A stretch of 64,000 nt of DNA from Halobaculum limi (GTDB lineage Archaea; Halobacteriota; Halobacteria; Halobacteriales; Haloferacaceae). The notes under the pieces were generated by a model, which worked only from the letters and a program-made list of their open reading frames with translations, made no database searches and had not been told where the DNA came from. Below, one piece after another: positions 25,641-33,363 of this stretch. Both the position numbers and the translations under genes were made by a program. How positions within the stretch are numbered: the stretch's first letter is position 1; each line of letters opens with the position of its first letter. Where the stretch lies: contig NZ_CP120468.1 in the NCBI RefSeq assembly GCF_029490015.1, positions 1,922,001 to 1,986,000 of the forward strand, written 5' to 3'.

Positions 25641-25910
25641 ATGACCGAGACACTCGCCGACGAGTACCCGGAGGCCGCACCGTACATCCAGCAAGCCGTC
25701 GACGAACACGGTGAAGAGTGGGTACTGGAACACTACTACGCGAAACTGTACCCACTCGGGCGCGTGATAGCGATGCCCGACAAGGAGGAACTCCCCTTCT
25801 ACGACCCTGACGAACACGACACGAAGACCGAAGGAGAGCGAGTGGAGATGTATCAGGCGTGGTCAGAGTATCGAGAGAATCTCCGCACGGGAACGAAGCC
25901 CGACGAGTGA
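25641..25910 (+). CDS. Hypothetical acidic protein, 89 aa
   Basis: A helical soluble protein (EYPEAAPYIQQAVDEHGEEWVLEHYYAKLYPLGRVIAMPDKEELPFYDP). It has no cysteines or membrane segment. It lies 56 bases after the previous gene and 42 before the ADP-ribosylglycohydrolase, so co-transcription is likely. The in-frame ATG at 25641 starts the acidic MTETLADEYP; earlier residues are within the spacer. Confidence 0.6.
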   Translation: MTETLADEYPEAAPYIQQAVDEHGEEWVLEHYYAKLYPLGRVIAMPDKEELPFYDPDEHDTKTEGERVEMYQAWSEYRENLRTGTKPDE

Positions 25911-25952
25911 CGACTACCCTACACTTTTCGCAGGGGAGTCGATGAGGTACGT

Positions 25953-26861
25953 ATGGATTCAGATCGCGCCCGAGGCGTCTTACTCGGGCTAGCGTGCGGC
26001 GACGCACTCGGCCGGCCCGTCGAGTTCTCGTCGTCGACGGAGATCAGCGCCGAACACGGCCGCCTCGACGAGATGGTCGGGCACGGAACGTGGAACCAGC
26101 CAGCGGGAACGATCACCGACGACACCGAACAAGCGCTGTGCATCGCGCGAAGCCTTGTCGACCGAGGAGAGTTCGACCCGGCCGATGTCGCCGACCAGTT
26201 CGTCGCGTGGTACGACACCGGCCCGTTCGACATCGGGGGGATGACTGCTCGATCACTCCGGCGACTCAAATCAGGAGCCCCCTGGGACGAGGCGGGCCAA
26301 CAGGTCTGGGAGCAAAGTCGAGAAGGACAGAACGCGGGCAACGGGAGCGTGATGCGATGTCCGCCGCTGGCGATTCCGTACGCGAACGACCGCGAGCGAC
26401 TCGTCGAGGTGAGTCGTCAGTCCTCGCAGATCACACACGCCGACCCGCGGTGTACCGTTGGGTGTGCGCTGTTGAACCTCACGATAGCCGGCCTCCTCGA
26501 CGGTGCTGGGAACCCTCTGGAGGACGCACTCGCGTTCCTCGACGGAACTGCACCGGCGGAACTGGCCGGCGCACTCGACCCGGTCGCTCGCGGCGAGTCG
26601 CCCGGAACGCTGGAGACGTCGGGCTACGTCGTCCACACGCTCCAGACCGCGCTTCACGACGGACTGCGAGCCGATAGCGTGGAAGACGCGGTCGTGACCG
26701 CGGTAAACCGCGGCGGCGACACCGACACCGTCGGCGCGGTCGCCGGTGCGGTCGCAGGCGCTCGGTTCGGAGCGTCGGGACTTCCCGACCCGTGGCTCGC
26801 TGCGATCGACGAGACGGAGGAACTCGATTCGCTCGCGGCACGACTCGCTGAGATGGCTTGA
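25953..26861 (+). CDS. ADP-ribosylglycohydrolase family protein (DraG/ARH-like)
   Basis: A 302-residue all-helical hydrolase that removes ADP-ribose from proteins or nucleic acids using two magnesium ions. N-terminal RARGVLLGLACGDALGRPVEF, metal-binding TDDTEQA near residue 53, and the C-terminal NRGGDTDTVGAVAGAVAGARFG near residue 253 all match the family. The substrate (nitrogenase reductase-like, arginine, serine or DNA) cannot be told. No ADP-ribosyltransferase is evident nearby. Confidence 0.9.
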   Translation: MDSDRARGVLLGLACGDALGRPVEFSSSTEISAEHGRLDEMVGHGTWNQPAGTITDDTEQALCIARSLVDRGEFDPADVADQFVAWYDTGPFDIGGMTARSLRRLKSGAPWDEAGQQVWEQSREGQNAGNGSVMRCPPLAIPYANDRERLVEVSRQSSQITHADPRCTVGCALLNLTIAGLLDGAGNPLEDALAFLDGTAPAELAGALDPVARGESPGTLETSGYVVHTLQTALHDGLRADSVEDAVVTAVNRGGDTDTVGAVAGAVAGARFGASGLPDPWLAAIDETEELDSLAARLAEMA

Positions 26862-26979
26862 GCAGTCCAAGGAACTGTCCCACCGGCAGCCACACGGCCC
26901 GACGGACTCCCGCTTCTGTCGGCGGACGCGTCGCCGGGGCCGTGGCGACTATGCACGCGGGCGGCGTCGTCCCGAGCAG

Positions 26980-27840
26980 ATGAGCGACACACCAGATGCG
27001 GCAGCGGCCGGGACGTTCGACCTCGACGGCGAGACGACGGTGAATCGGCTGGGCTTCGGCGCGATGCGCCTGTGCGGCGAGGGCATCATCGGTGCGCCAG
27101 ACGACGAGGAGAACGCTCGGGAGGTGGCACGCGCGGCCGTCGACTGCGGCGTCGACTTCGTCGACACGGCCGACTCCTACGGACCTGGAACGTCCGAGCG
27201 ACTGCTTCGAGAGGCGGGCATCGTCGACGACGCTGTCGTCGCGACGAAGGCCGGTCTCCTGCGCGCGCCCGACGGCAACTGGCTCCCGCACGGCGACCCC
27301 GACTACATCCGCAATCAGGTGCTCGCGAGCAAGGACCGCCTCGGCGTCGACACCATCGATCTGTACCAGTTCCACCGCCCCGACCCGGACACGCCGTTCG
27401 CCGACAGCGTGGCCGCGTTCGCGGAACTCAAAGACGAGGGCCACGCCGACCACGTCGGCCTCTCGAACGTCACCGTCGACCAGTTGGACGAGGCCCGCGA
27501 ACAGGTCGACGTGGCGACCGTCCAGAACCAGTACAACGTCGCCAACCGCGAAGACGAGGCCGTGTTGCAGGCGTGTGAGCGCGCGGACATCGGCTTCATC
27601 CCATGGTACCCGCTGGCCGCTGGCGACCTCGGTGCCGTCGGTGACGCCCTCGACGACGTCGCCGACGCACACGACGCGACGCGTCGGCAGGTGGCGCTCG
27701 CGTGGCTGTTGGGTCACTCGGACGTGACGCTCCCCATCCCGGGCACGTCGAGCGTCGATCACCTCCACGAGAACGTCGCCGCGGCGGAACTGTCGCTGTC
27801 GGATGTGGAACTCGCGGACCTGACTGCGGCCGGAGAATAG
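26980..27840 (+). CDS. Aldo/keto reductase
   Basis: A 286-residue (beta/alpha)8 oxidoreductase using NADPH to reduce carbonyls. The catalytic tetrad is visible as Asp/Tyr in FVDTADSYG (about residues 59-67), Lys in VVATKAGLL and His in LYQFHRPD. The C-terminal cofactor region is IPGTSSVDHLHENV. The start MSDTPDAAAAG at 26980 is preferred because upstream sequence overlaps the previous stop region and lacks family similarity. Substrate unknown. Confidence 0.92.
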   Translation: MSDTPDAAAAGTFDLDGETTVNRLGFGAMRLCGEGIIGAPDDEENAREVARAAVDCGVDFVDTADSYGPGTSERLLREAGIVDDAVVATKAGLLRAPDGNWLPHGDPDYIRNQVLASKDRLGVDTIDLYQFHRPDPDTPFADSVAAFAELKDEGHADHVGLSNVTVDQLDEAREQVDVATVQNQYNVANREDEAVLQACERADIGFIPWYPLAAGDLGAVGDALDDVADAHDATRRQVALAWLLGHSDVTLPIPGTSSVDHLHENVAAAELSLSDVELADLTAAGE

Positions 27841-27873
27841 GTCGCTCGCGCCGCCAGTGAACGTTGCCGAGGC

Positions 27874-28068
27874 TCAGGCCGATCGCCAGGAGCGCAAGTC
27901 GATCGAGATCACGACGCTGACCGCGACGAGGGCGAGCACGCTGACGGCGACGAACAGGATGTTCGGCGCGAACACAAGCCCGTACAGAAGCAACAGCAGT
28001 GCCGTCGCTGCGACGACCATCACGACCAGATACCGGATCAGCCAATCCTCCGCCTCGCGCTCGGTCAT
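27874..28068 (-). CDS. Small two-helix membrane protein, 64 aa
   Basis: MTEREAEDWLIRYLVVMVV starts a pair of hydrophobic helices (LVVMVVAATALLLLLYGLVF and ILFVAVSVLALVAVSVVI) and a short basic tail (DLRSWRSA). It converges on the aldo/keto reductase and precedes no operon partner closely (bioN ends 117 bases upstream). Function unknown. Confidence 0.6.
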   Translation of the reverse strand: MTEREAEDWLIRYLVVMVVAATALLLLLYGLVFAPNILFVAVSVLALVAVSVVISIDLRSWRSA

Positions 28069-28185
28069 ATCGTTCGCTGATACACCCGCGATCCGGTAAA
28101 AACGCGTCGGGATTCGTCGCGGGCGGCGTCGTTTCACCCAGCCGAACGGTTGGTCGAATCCTCGACCGCGGCCCCGTTCGGTTCC

Positions 28186-28911
28186 TCAGAGCAGTCCCGC
28201 CAGCGTCGGCCACACGGCCCAGCAGACGAGTGCCGACGCGACAGCTATGGCGACGACGTCGTGACGAGTGAACGCCATCGGTGGCGGCGTCGGCGTCCAC
28301 GACAGACATCGCGCGCGCAACGCGACCGCGAGGCGGTCGGTTCGCGAGAGCACGCGATTCAACCCGCCCGTCGCGACGATCCGTACCCGCTCGTGGACGG
28401 GCCGCTGTTCGCCCGCCCGTATCCGCATTGCCTCGCGAATCTGCAAGAGATCCGCCTGCAACACCGGGAGGAACCGAAAGACGAGACCCACACCCAACCC
28501 GAGCAGTCGACCAGCCTTCCCGGGAACCAGGCGCGAGACGGCCGCCTCCGACTCACGAACCGGCGTCGTCCGCACGTATGCGGCCACCAGCGCCAGCAAC
28601 AGCAGCGTCCGGTAGGCAGCCAACGCAGGATCGACTGCCGCTGTCGGTTCCACCCACGGCTGGCCGAATCGGAGCGCCTCGATGACGGGTCCCGCCGCGA
28701 GAAACGGGAGGACAGCGCGGTACTCGCCAAGTGCGACCCGAACCGGTGTCGCGGAAACGGTGAGCATCCCGACGACGACGACGGTGAGCGTCGCCAGTCC
28801 TCGCGGGTCGGTGTGTGCGAACGCGGCGGCCGCGAACGCCGCCTGCACGAGCAGTTTGCTGCGGGCGTCGAGGCGGTGGGCCAGCGACTCGGTCGGTTCG
28901 TACTGGAGCAT
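28186..28911 (-). CDS. bioN: ECF transporter T component (BioN-like)
   Basis: A 241-residue membrane protein that couples the ATPase to the substrate-binding S component. About six hydrophobic helices are present, and the cytoplasmic coupling region carries Arg/Ala motifs (LLQIREAMRIRAGE and DRLAVALRARCLS), equivalent to the Ala-Arg-Gly signatures of EcfT. It overlaps the ATPase gene by one base and lies in the bioY-bioM-bioN order, so biotin is the likely substrate. Confidence 0.85.
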   Translation of the reverse strand: MLQYEPTESLAHRLDARSKLLVQAAFAAAAFAHTDPRGLATLTVVVVGMLTVSATPVRVALGEYRAVLPFLAAGPVIEALRFGQPWVEPTAAVDPALAAYRTLLLLALVAAYVRTTPVRESEAAVSRLVPGKAGRLLGLGVGLVFRFLPVLQADLLQIREAMRIRAGEQRPVHERVRIVATGGLNRVLSRTDRLAVALRARCLSWTPTPPPMAFTRHDVVAIAVASALVCWAVWPTLAGLL

Positions 28912-29669
28912 CAGTCCGGGCGGCGCACGCCGAGTCCGTCCAGTCGCTCCAGCGCCGTCTCAGGTGTCGCGTCGACGGCGACGTCGCCGTCCGAGAGGAC
29001 GACCAGTCGGTCGGCCGGAGAGAGTACGTCTCGCAGGTCGTGGGTGACGACGACGACGCCGATGCCCGAGCGGTGCAACTCGACGAGGTGCTCCAGCACC
29101 GACTCACGGGCGGGGTCGTCCAGCCCGGTGAACGGTTCGTCGAGGATCAGATGTGCCGGCTCCATCGCCAGCGCCCCCGCGATGGCGACACGCTCCTGTT
29201 CGCCCCCCGAGAGCCGGTCGATGCGTTCGTCGCCGCGGCCGGCCATATTCGTCGCGGTCAGCGCCGCCTCGACGCGGCGGTCTATCTCCGTGCGGTCCAG
29301 GCCGAGGTTCTCCGGGCCGAACGCGACGTCGCGAGCGACGGTGGCGGCGACGAAACAGTCGCGCGGTTCCTGAAACACCATCCCGACACGAGTGCGTGCG
29401 CGGACGAGGTCGTCCTCGACGGGCGTGCCGTCGATTAGAACTTCCCCCTCGTCGGGCGTGATCAGGCCGTTACAGTGGCGGATGAGCGTCGACTTGCCGG
29501 AACCATTCGCACCCGCGAGGACGACGAACTCGCCGTCGGCGATCCGAAGCGACACGTCACGAAGCGCGAGCGCAGGGTCAGGGTCGGTCGCGTTGGCTGC
29601 GTCCGTACCCGCACTCGTGCGGCCGGTTGCGTCGCCGTAACGGTATGTAACGCCGCGGATGTCAATCAC
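28911..29669 (-). CDS. bioM: ECF transporter ATPase (BioM-like)
   Basis: A 252-residue ABC ATPase that powers biotin uptake. Walker A is GANGSGKST near residue 54, Q-loop VFQEPRD, signature LSGGEQERVAIAGAL, Walker B HLILDEPF and H-loop VVTHDL. A Gly/Thr-rich insertion lies near residues 15-30. It begins 3 bases after bioY and overlaps bioN by one base (TGATG), so the three are translationally linked. Confidence 0.88.
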   Translation of the reverse strand: MIDIRGVTYRYGDATGRTSAGTDAANATDPDPALALRDVSLRIADGEFVVLAGANGSGKSTLIRHCNGLITPDEGEVLIDGTPVEDDLVRARTRVGMVFQEPRDCFVAATVARDVAFGPENLGLDRTEIDRRVEAALTATNMAGRGDERIDRLSGGEQERVAIAGALAMEPAHLILDEPFTGLDDPARESVLEHLVELHRSGIGVVVVTHDLRDVLSPADRLVVLSDGDVAVDATPETALERLDGLGVRRPD

Positions 29670-29672
29670 GCG

Positions 29673-30254
29673 TTATCGAGCCACGACGGAGTCGCTGCGG
29701 ACGATAGCGACTGCGGCGGCCATCTTGATGGCCTCGGCGGGGACGAACGGCACGGCCGCAGCCAACAGCGCCGTCACCAGTCCCACGTCGCCGACGACGG
29801 CGTAGCCGACGGTGCCGAACGCGTAGACGACGAGCGCCGCGGCGGTCATCGCGCCGACGAGACGCGCGAGACCCACCTCGGTGGGGTCGACGAGTTCACC
29901 CGTGCCGTGAACACCGAGGCCGACGAGCCCTGCCGCAACGGGGTACGACCAGAGGTAGCCGCCCCACTGTCCGAGTAGCGACCCGATGCCGGCGCCCCCG
30001 TACGCGAACACGGGCGCGCCGACCGCGCCGGCGACGACGTAGATACCCAGCGAGGCGAACCCCCAGACGGGGCCGAGGAACACGCCCGCGAGGAAGACGC
30101 CGAGCACCTGCAGCGTGAACGGGACCGAGGTCACCGGGAGTTGGAACGACACGTACGCGAACACACCCGTCAGCGCCGCGAACAGCGCCGCACGAGCGAG
30201 GTTACCGACGACCTCCTCGCCGACGAGGTCGACGTTCTCCGAAACTGCGCTCAT
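29673..30254 (-). CDS. bioY: Biotin transporter S component BioY
   Basis: The substrate-binding membrane subunit of the biotin ECF transporter. The 193-residue protein has about six helices with the family sequence (AALTGVFAYVSFQLPVTSVPFTLQVLGVFLAGVFLGPVWG, GAPVFAYGGAGIGSLLG). It is the first gene of bioYMN. The start at 30254 leaves the BirA-like operator 8 bases upstream. Haloarchaea often lack a full biotin pathway and depend on such uptake (family knowledge). Confidence 0.93.
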   Translation of the reverse strand: MSAVSENVDLVGEEVVGNLARAALFAALTGVFAYVSFQLPVTSVPFTLQVLGVFLAGVFLGPVWGFASLGIYVVAGAVGAPVFAYGGAGIGSLLGQWGGYLWSYPVAAGLVGLGVHGTGELVDPTEVGLARLVGAMTAAALVVYAFGTVGYAVVGDVGLVTALLAAAVPFVPAEAIKMAAAVAIVRSDSVVAR

Positions 30255-30261
30255 ACGCACG

Positions 30262-30295
30262 GTCGTAAACCAACTCAGTAATTAGGGTTTACGAC
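30262..30295. promoter_or_regulatory. BirA-like biotin operator
   Basis: Perfect 10-base arms GTCGTAAACC (30262-30271) and GGTTTACGAC (30286-30295) are separated by 14 bases. The published BirA operator is TTGTAAACC-N14/15-GGTTTACAA, so spacing and core match. It lies 8 bases before bioY and should shut off bioYMN when biotinyl-AMP is plentiful. The regulator gene is not in this window. Confidence 0.85.
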
Positions 30296-30322
30296 ACCTG
30301 TCGACCACGCGGTAAGCTACGC

Positions 30323-30328
30323 TTTTTA
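30323..30328 (+). promoter_or_regulatory. TATA-like box for the 30351 regulator
   Basis: TTTTTA lies 23-28 bases before ATG 30351, fitting a leaderless start. Confidence 0.5.
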
Positions 30329-30350
30329 CCCGCAAGCGACACATACGGCC

Positions 30351-31334
30351 ATGACCCGTGACGTCGACGCCGACGACGAGGGTGCCGGAGTTGCTCCACA
30401 GGGCGTCGACGACCACGAAGCCCGACCGCCCCCCGAAGACTCGTTCGCGACGGTCGGCAACGAGATTCGATTGGAGATTCTTCGGGTGCTACACGAGCGA
30501 CTGTCCGTCGGTGACCGCAGCGAATACACCGTTCCGTACTCGGAGTTGCGCGAGGCAGTCGGCGTCGAAGATAGCGGGAAGTTCGGCTACCACCTCAACC
30601 GCCTCCTCGGCGAATTCGTCGAGAAACGCGAGGACGGGTACGCCATCCACCACGCGGGGAAAGAACTGGTTCGAACCGTCGAGAGCGGTGCCGTCGGGCG
30701 ATCGGAGGGCGGAGAGTCGGGTCCGACCGACGCGGCGTGTTTCTGCTGTGGCGCGCCGGTGACTGTGTCGTATCTGAACGGCTACGTCTCGGCGCTGTGT
30801 ACCGAGTGCGACGGCGCACTTGGGTTCGACTTTATGCCTGATGGCGCGTTGAGTTCCATCCCCCTCCCCACCGGCGCCGTCGGTGACGCTGTCGAGATCG
30901 ATCCGCGCGGACTGTTGGACCGCGCTCACGGACGATTTTGTCACCGGGTACGCGTGTTCGGCGACGGCGTCTGCCCGCGGTGTGGCGGGCGTGCCGACGC
31001 CGAGTTCCGCGTCTGTCCCGACCACGACACGAGCGACGGTCTCTGCCCCGCCTGTGGAATCGTCCTGCCCGCGACCATCGAGGTCACGTGTACGGTCTGC
31101 TCTGAGGGCGGCGTCGTCCCGCCCGCGTGTCTCGTCAGCCACCGGGAGCCGTTTCACTCTCTGCTCGCGGACGACGGCTCCACCCGACTCGGGTACGAGA
31201 CGTTCGCGATGATGGCCGGGCTTCCGTTCACCGTCGTCGACTACGAGGGAGAGACTGCGCTCAAGTACGACTTGCCGAACGTCGACGGCCCGGTCGTCCT
31301 CGACGCTGCTCTCGACATTCACGTCGAGTCGTGA
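30351..31334 (+). CDS. Winged-helix regulator with zinc-ribbon C-terminus
   Basis: A 327-residue protein. Residues about 30-105 form an ArsR-like winged helix (FATVGNEIRLEILRVLHERL, VPYSELREAVGVEDSGKFGYHLNRLLGEFVEKREDGYAI). The next 200 residues contain many Cys pairs (CFCCG, CTEC, CPRCG, CPACG, CTVC) and a C-terminal beta domain. This matches the large haloarchaeal regulator family annotated as ArsR-type/DUF7351 (name from memory). It is divergent from bioYMN across the operator region, but nothing shows that it controls biotin genes. Confidence 0.82.
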   Translation: MTRDVDADDEGAGVAPQGVDDHEARPPPEDSFATVGNEIRLEILRVLHERLSVGDRSEYTVPYSELREAVGVEDSGKFGYHLNRLLGEFVEKREDGYAIHHAGKELVRTVESGAVGRSEGGESGPTDAACFCCGAPVTVSYLNGYVSALCTECDGALGFDFMPDGALSSIPLPTGAVGDAVEIDPRGLLDRAHGRFCHRVRVFGDGVCPRCGGRADAEFRVCPDHDTSDGLCPACGIVLPATIEVTCTVCSEGGVVPPACLVSHREPFHSLLADDGSTRLGYETFAMMAGLPFTVVDYEGETALKYDLPNVDGPVVLDAALDIHVES

Positions 31335-31373
31335 GCAGGGCGTTCGATCCGCCTGCCGCCGGTTCTCGTCGTC

Positions 31374-32162
31374 TCAGTACCGGTCCGCGAGTTCCTCGAA
31401 GCGGTCGAGGTCGTGGCCGTACAACACGTCGGCGTCCGTCCGGCGCTCGAGTTCTTTGAGCGTTTCGAGGCTCTCGCGCCAGTCCGGTTCGCTCCACAGG
31501 AGGCCCGGCCCCAGCGGCGCGCCCTCCGCGTAGTTCGTGTCGACGTAACACTCGTCGCCGGCGATGAGCAGGGTTCCATCTGCGGTGTCCACCTGCGCGC
31601 CCAGTAGGCCGGGTGTGTGGCCGGGGAGGTGGAGCAGTTCGAAGCCGTCGGCGAGGGTGTGGCGGTGGCGGTGGACGACCTGCCAATTGTAGTCGCCGTC
31701 GAAGTCGCTCGCGAGATACGCGATAGAGCCCTCGGTCGTGTGCGCCGAGTAGAACGCGAACTGGAGTTCGTCGCGGTGGACGTACACCGGCGTGTCCGTC
31801 CCCTCGAAGGCGTCGAGGTTGCCCGCGTGGTCGAGGTGGAGGTGACTCATCACGACCGCGTCGACGTCCGCGAGGTCGTACCCCGCGTCCGCCAGGTCGC
31901 CCTCCAGCGTGTGTTCGTCGGCGTCGTGTGCCTCGAACGCGCCGTACAGCGGTTCGGGCCAGTAGTCGGCCGCGTCGGTCGGAACGCCCGTATCCCAGAG
32001 GTACGTGTTCCCGCCCGCCTCGACGACGGCGTTCCAGACGACGAACTCGATGCGTGTGTGTTCGGGGTTCGGGTCGGCCGCGCTCGCCATCGTCGCACCG
32101 TCGACGACGTACGCCTGATCCGCGACGACACGCCCACGGTCGAGGAGAGTGACACTCGCCAT
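31374..32162 (-). CDS. MBL-fold hydrolase, N-acyl homoserine lactonase-like
   Basis: A 262-residue metallo-beta-lactamase-fold enzyme with the dinuclear zinc motif HLHLDHAGN near residue 108, a second His in HLPGHTPG and Asp in GDECYVDTNY. The order and spacing resemble AiiA/AttM lactonases, although many relatives hydrolyse other lactones or esters. No luxI/R-type partner is present. It converges on the 30351 regulator. Substrate unknown. Confidence 0.82.
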   Translation of the reverse strand: MASVTLLDRGRVVADQAYVVDGATMASAADPNPEHTRIEFVVWNAVVEAGGNTYLWDTGVPTDAADYWPEPLYGAFEAHDADEHTLEGDLADAGYDLADVDAVVMSHLHLDHAGNLDAFEGTDTPVYVHRDELQFAFYSAHTTEGSIAYLASDFDGDYNWQVVHRHRHTLADGFELLHLPGHTPGLLGAQVDTADGTLLIAGDECYVDTNYAEGAPLGPGLLWSEPDWRESLETLKELERRTDADVLYGHDLDRFEELADRY

Positions 32163-32268
32163 TACTCGAGACAGGGCACGCAGAACCTTGAAGCCGCGTG
32201 TCAGATTCGGCGTCGAAGTCGAGTCGCGACCACGGGCACGACGCTGGCGTGAACCGTCGGCCCACCGC

Positions 32269-33363
32269 TCACGTCATCGCCTCGGACGGAATCTCGGGGT
32301 GTGCGCGGACGTAGGCCACCAGACACTCCACGTACGACTCGAACGCCGGTGGAGTCACGTCGGTTCCGGCGAGTGCTGCCCGGGTCTCCCCGTCGGTGTA
32401 CTCGGTCGGGTGAGTCAGGTACGGGATTGTCTCCGCCTCGACGTCGAGGAGGTCGCCGACGACGGGTGCGGCACACGCTGCCTTCGCCACACGTTCGGGC
32501 ACCGGAACCGACACTACTCGACGCCCGGTCGCGGCCGCGAACGCGTCGTACAACTCGGCGATGGTCGGCGGGTTCGGATCGCAGATTTGGTAGGTTCCGT
32601 CGACGGTCTCCGGCATCCCGCTGAGTGCGTCGATGGCGTCGACGACGTAGTCCCGGGGCACGAGGTTGAGCGTCGTCGCCCGTGGGTTCCCGAGACGCGG
32701 GACGAACGCCACCCCAGGCTGTCGGAGGATCAGTCGAAGCAGGTAGTACGGGCCGTCGTACTTCTGCGTCTCGCCGGTCGTCGAGTCGCCGACGGCGATT
32801 GCCGGCCGGTAGACGGTCGCGGAGAGGCCGTCCGCCATCGCCTCGCGAACCAACATCTCCGCGCGGTGTTTCGTCGCCTCGTAGTGGTTGTTGAACCGCC
32901 CCGCCTCCGCCAGCATCTCCCCGGTGAACGTGCCCTCGTAGCGCCCGCTGACGTAGCAGGTGCTCACGTAGTGGAGGCGGTCGAGGCCACCCGCGGCCCG
33001 CGCCGCGTCACAGAACGCCAGGACGTTGCGCGTGCCGTCGACGTTCACGGCTTCGCCCACCGCGCGGTCGACGCCGAGGTCGTACACGGCCGCGAGGTGG
33101 TACACGAGGTCGGTCGCGGTCGCGAGGTCGTCGTACTCCGCGAGGCCAAGGTCTGACTCGACGATGTCGCCCTCGACCAGTTCGACGGCTGGCGCGTCGG
33201 CGGTCTCTGCCAGCAGTGACGAGCGTCTCTCGGTCGCCACGTCACGATACCGGGACTGGATCAGGCAGACAATCCGATCTTCTGTGTTGTGCCGGTCAAG
33301 TAGTCGCTCGACGAGCGCAGAACCGAGGAAGCCCGGAAACCCAGTGAGCAGTATCGTCGTCAT
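32269..33363 (-). CDS. Extended SDR oxidoreductase, fatty-acyl reductase-like
   Basis: A 364-residue NAD(P)-dependent enzyme. It opens with the Rossmann motif TGFPGFLGSALVERLL. Later come the catalytic STCYVSGRY and YEATKHRAEMLV (Tyr-x3-Lys). VEGDIVESDLGL follows the pattern of the thioester-reductase/fatty-acyl-CoA reductase branch (NAD_binding_4). It overlaps the ALDH gene by four bases (ATGA), so the two are translationally coupled and may act in sequence on the same aldehyde. Substrate unknown. Confidence 0.85.
   Translation of the reverse strand: MTTILLTGFPGFLGSALVERLLDRHNTEDRIVCLIQSRYRDVATERRSSLLAETADAPAVELVEGDIVESDLGLAEYDDLATATDLVYHLAAVYDLGVDRAVGEAVNVDGTRNVLAFCDAARAAGGLDRLHYVSTCYVSGRYEGTFTGEMLAEAGRFNNHYEATKHRAEMLVREAMADGLSATVYRPAIAVGDSTTGETQKYDGPYYLLRLILRQPGVAFVPRLGNPRATTLNLVPRDYVVDAIDALSGMPETVDGTYQICDPNPPTIAELYDAFAAATGRRVVSVPVPERVAKAACAAPVVGDLLDVEAETIPYLTHPTEYTDGETRAALAGTDVTPPAFESYVECLVAYVRAHPEIPSEAMT

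Noticed and set aside
26479..27768. 429-codon open frame antisense to the glycohydrolase and aldo/keto reductase
   Set aside because: Overlaps two well-supported genes and has low-complexity Arg/Val composition.
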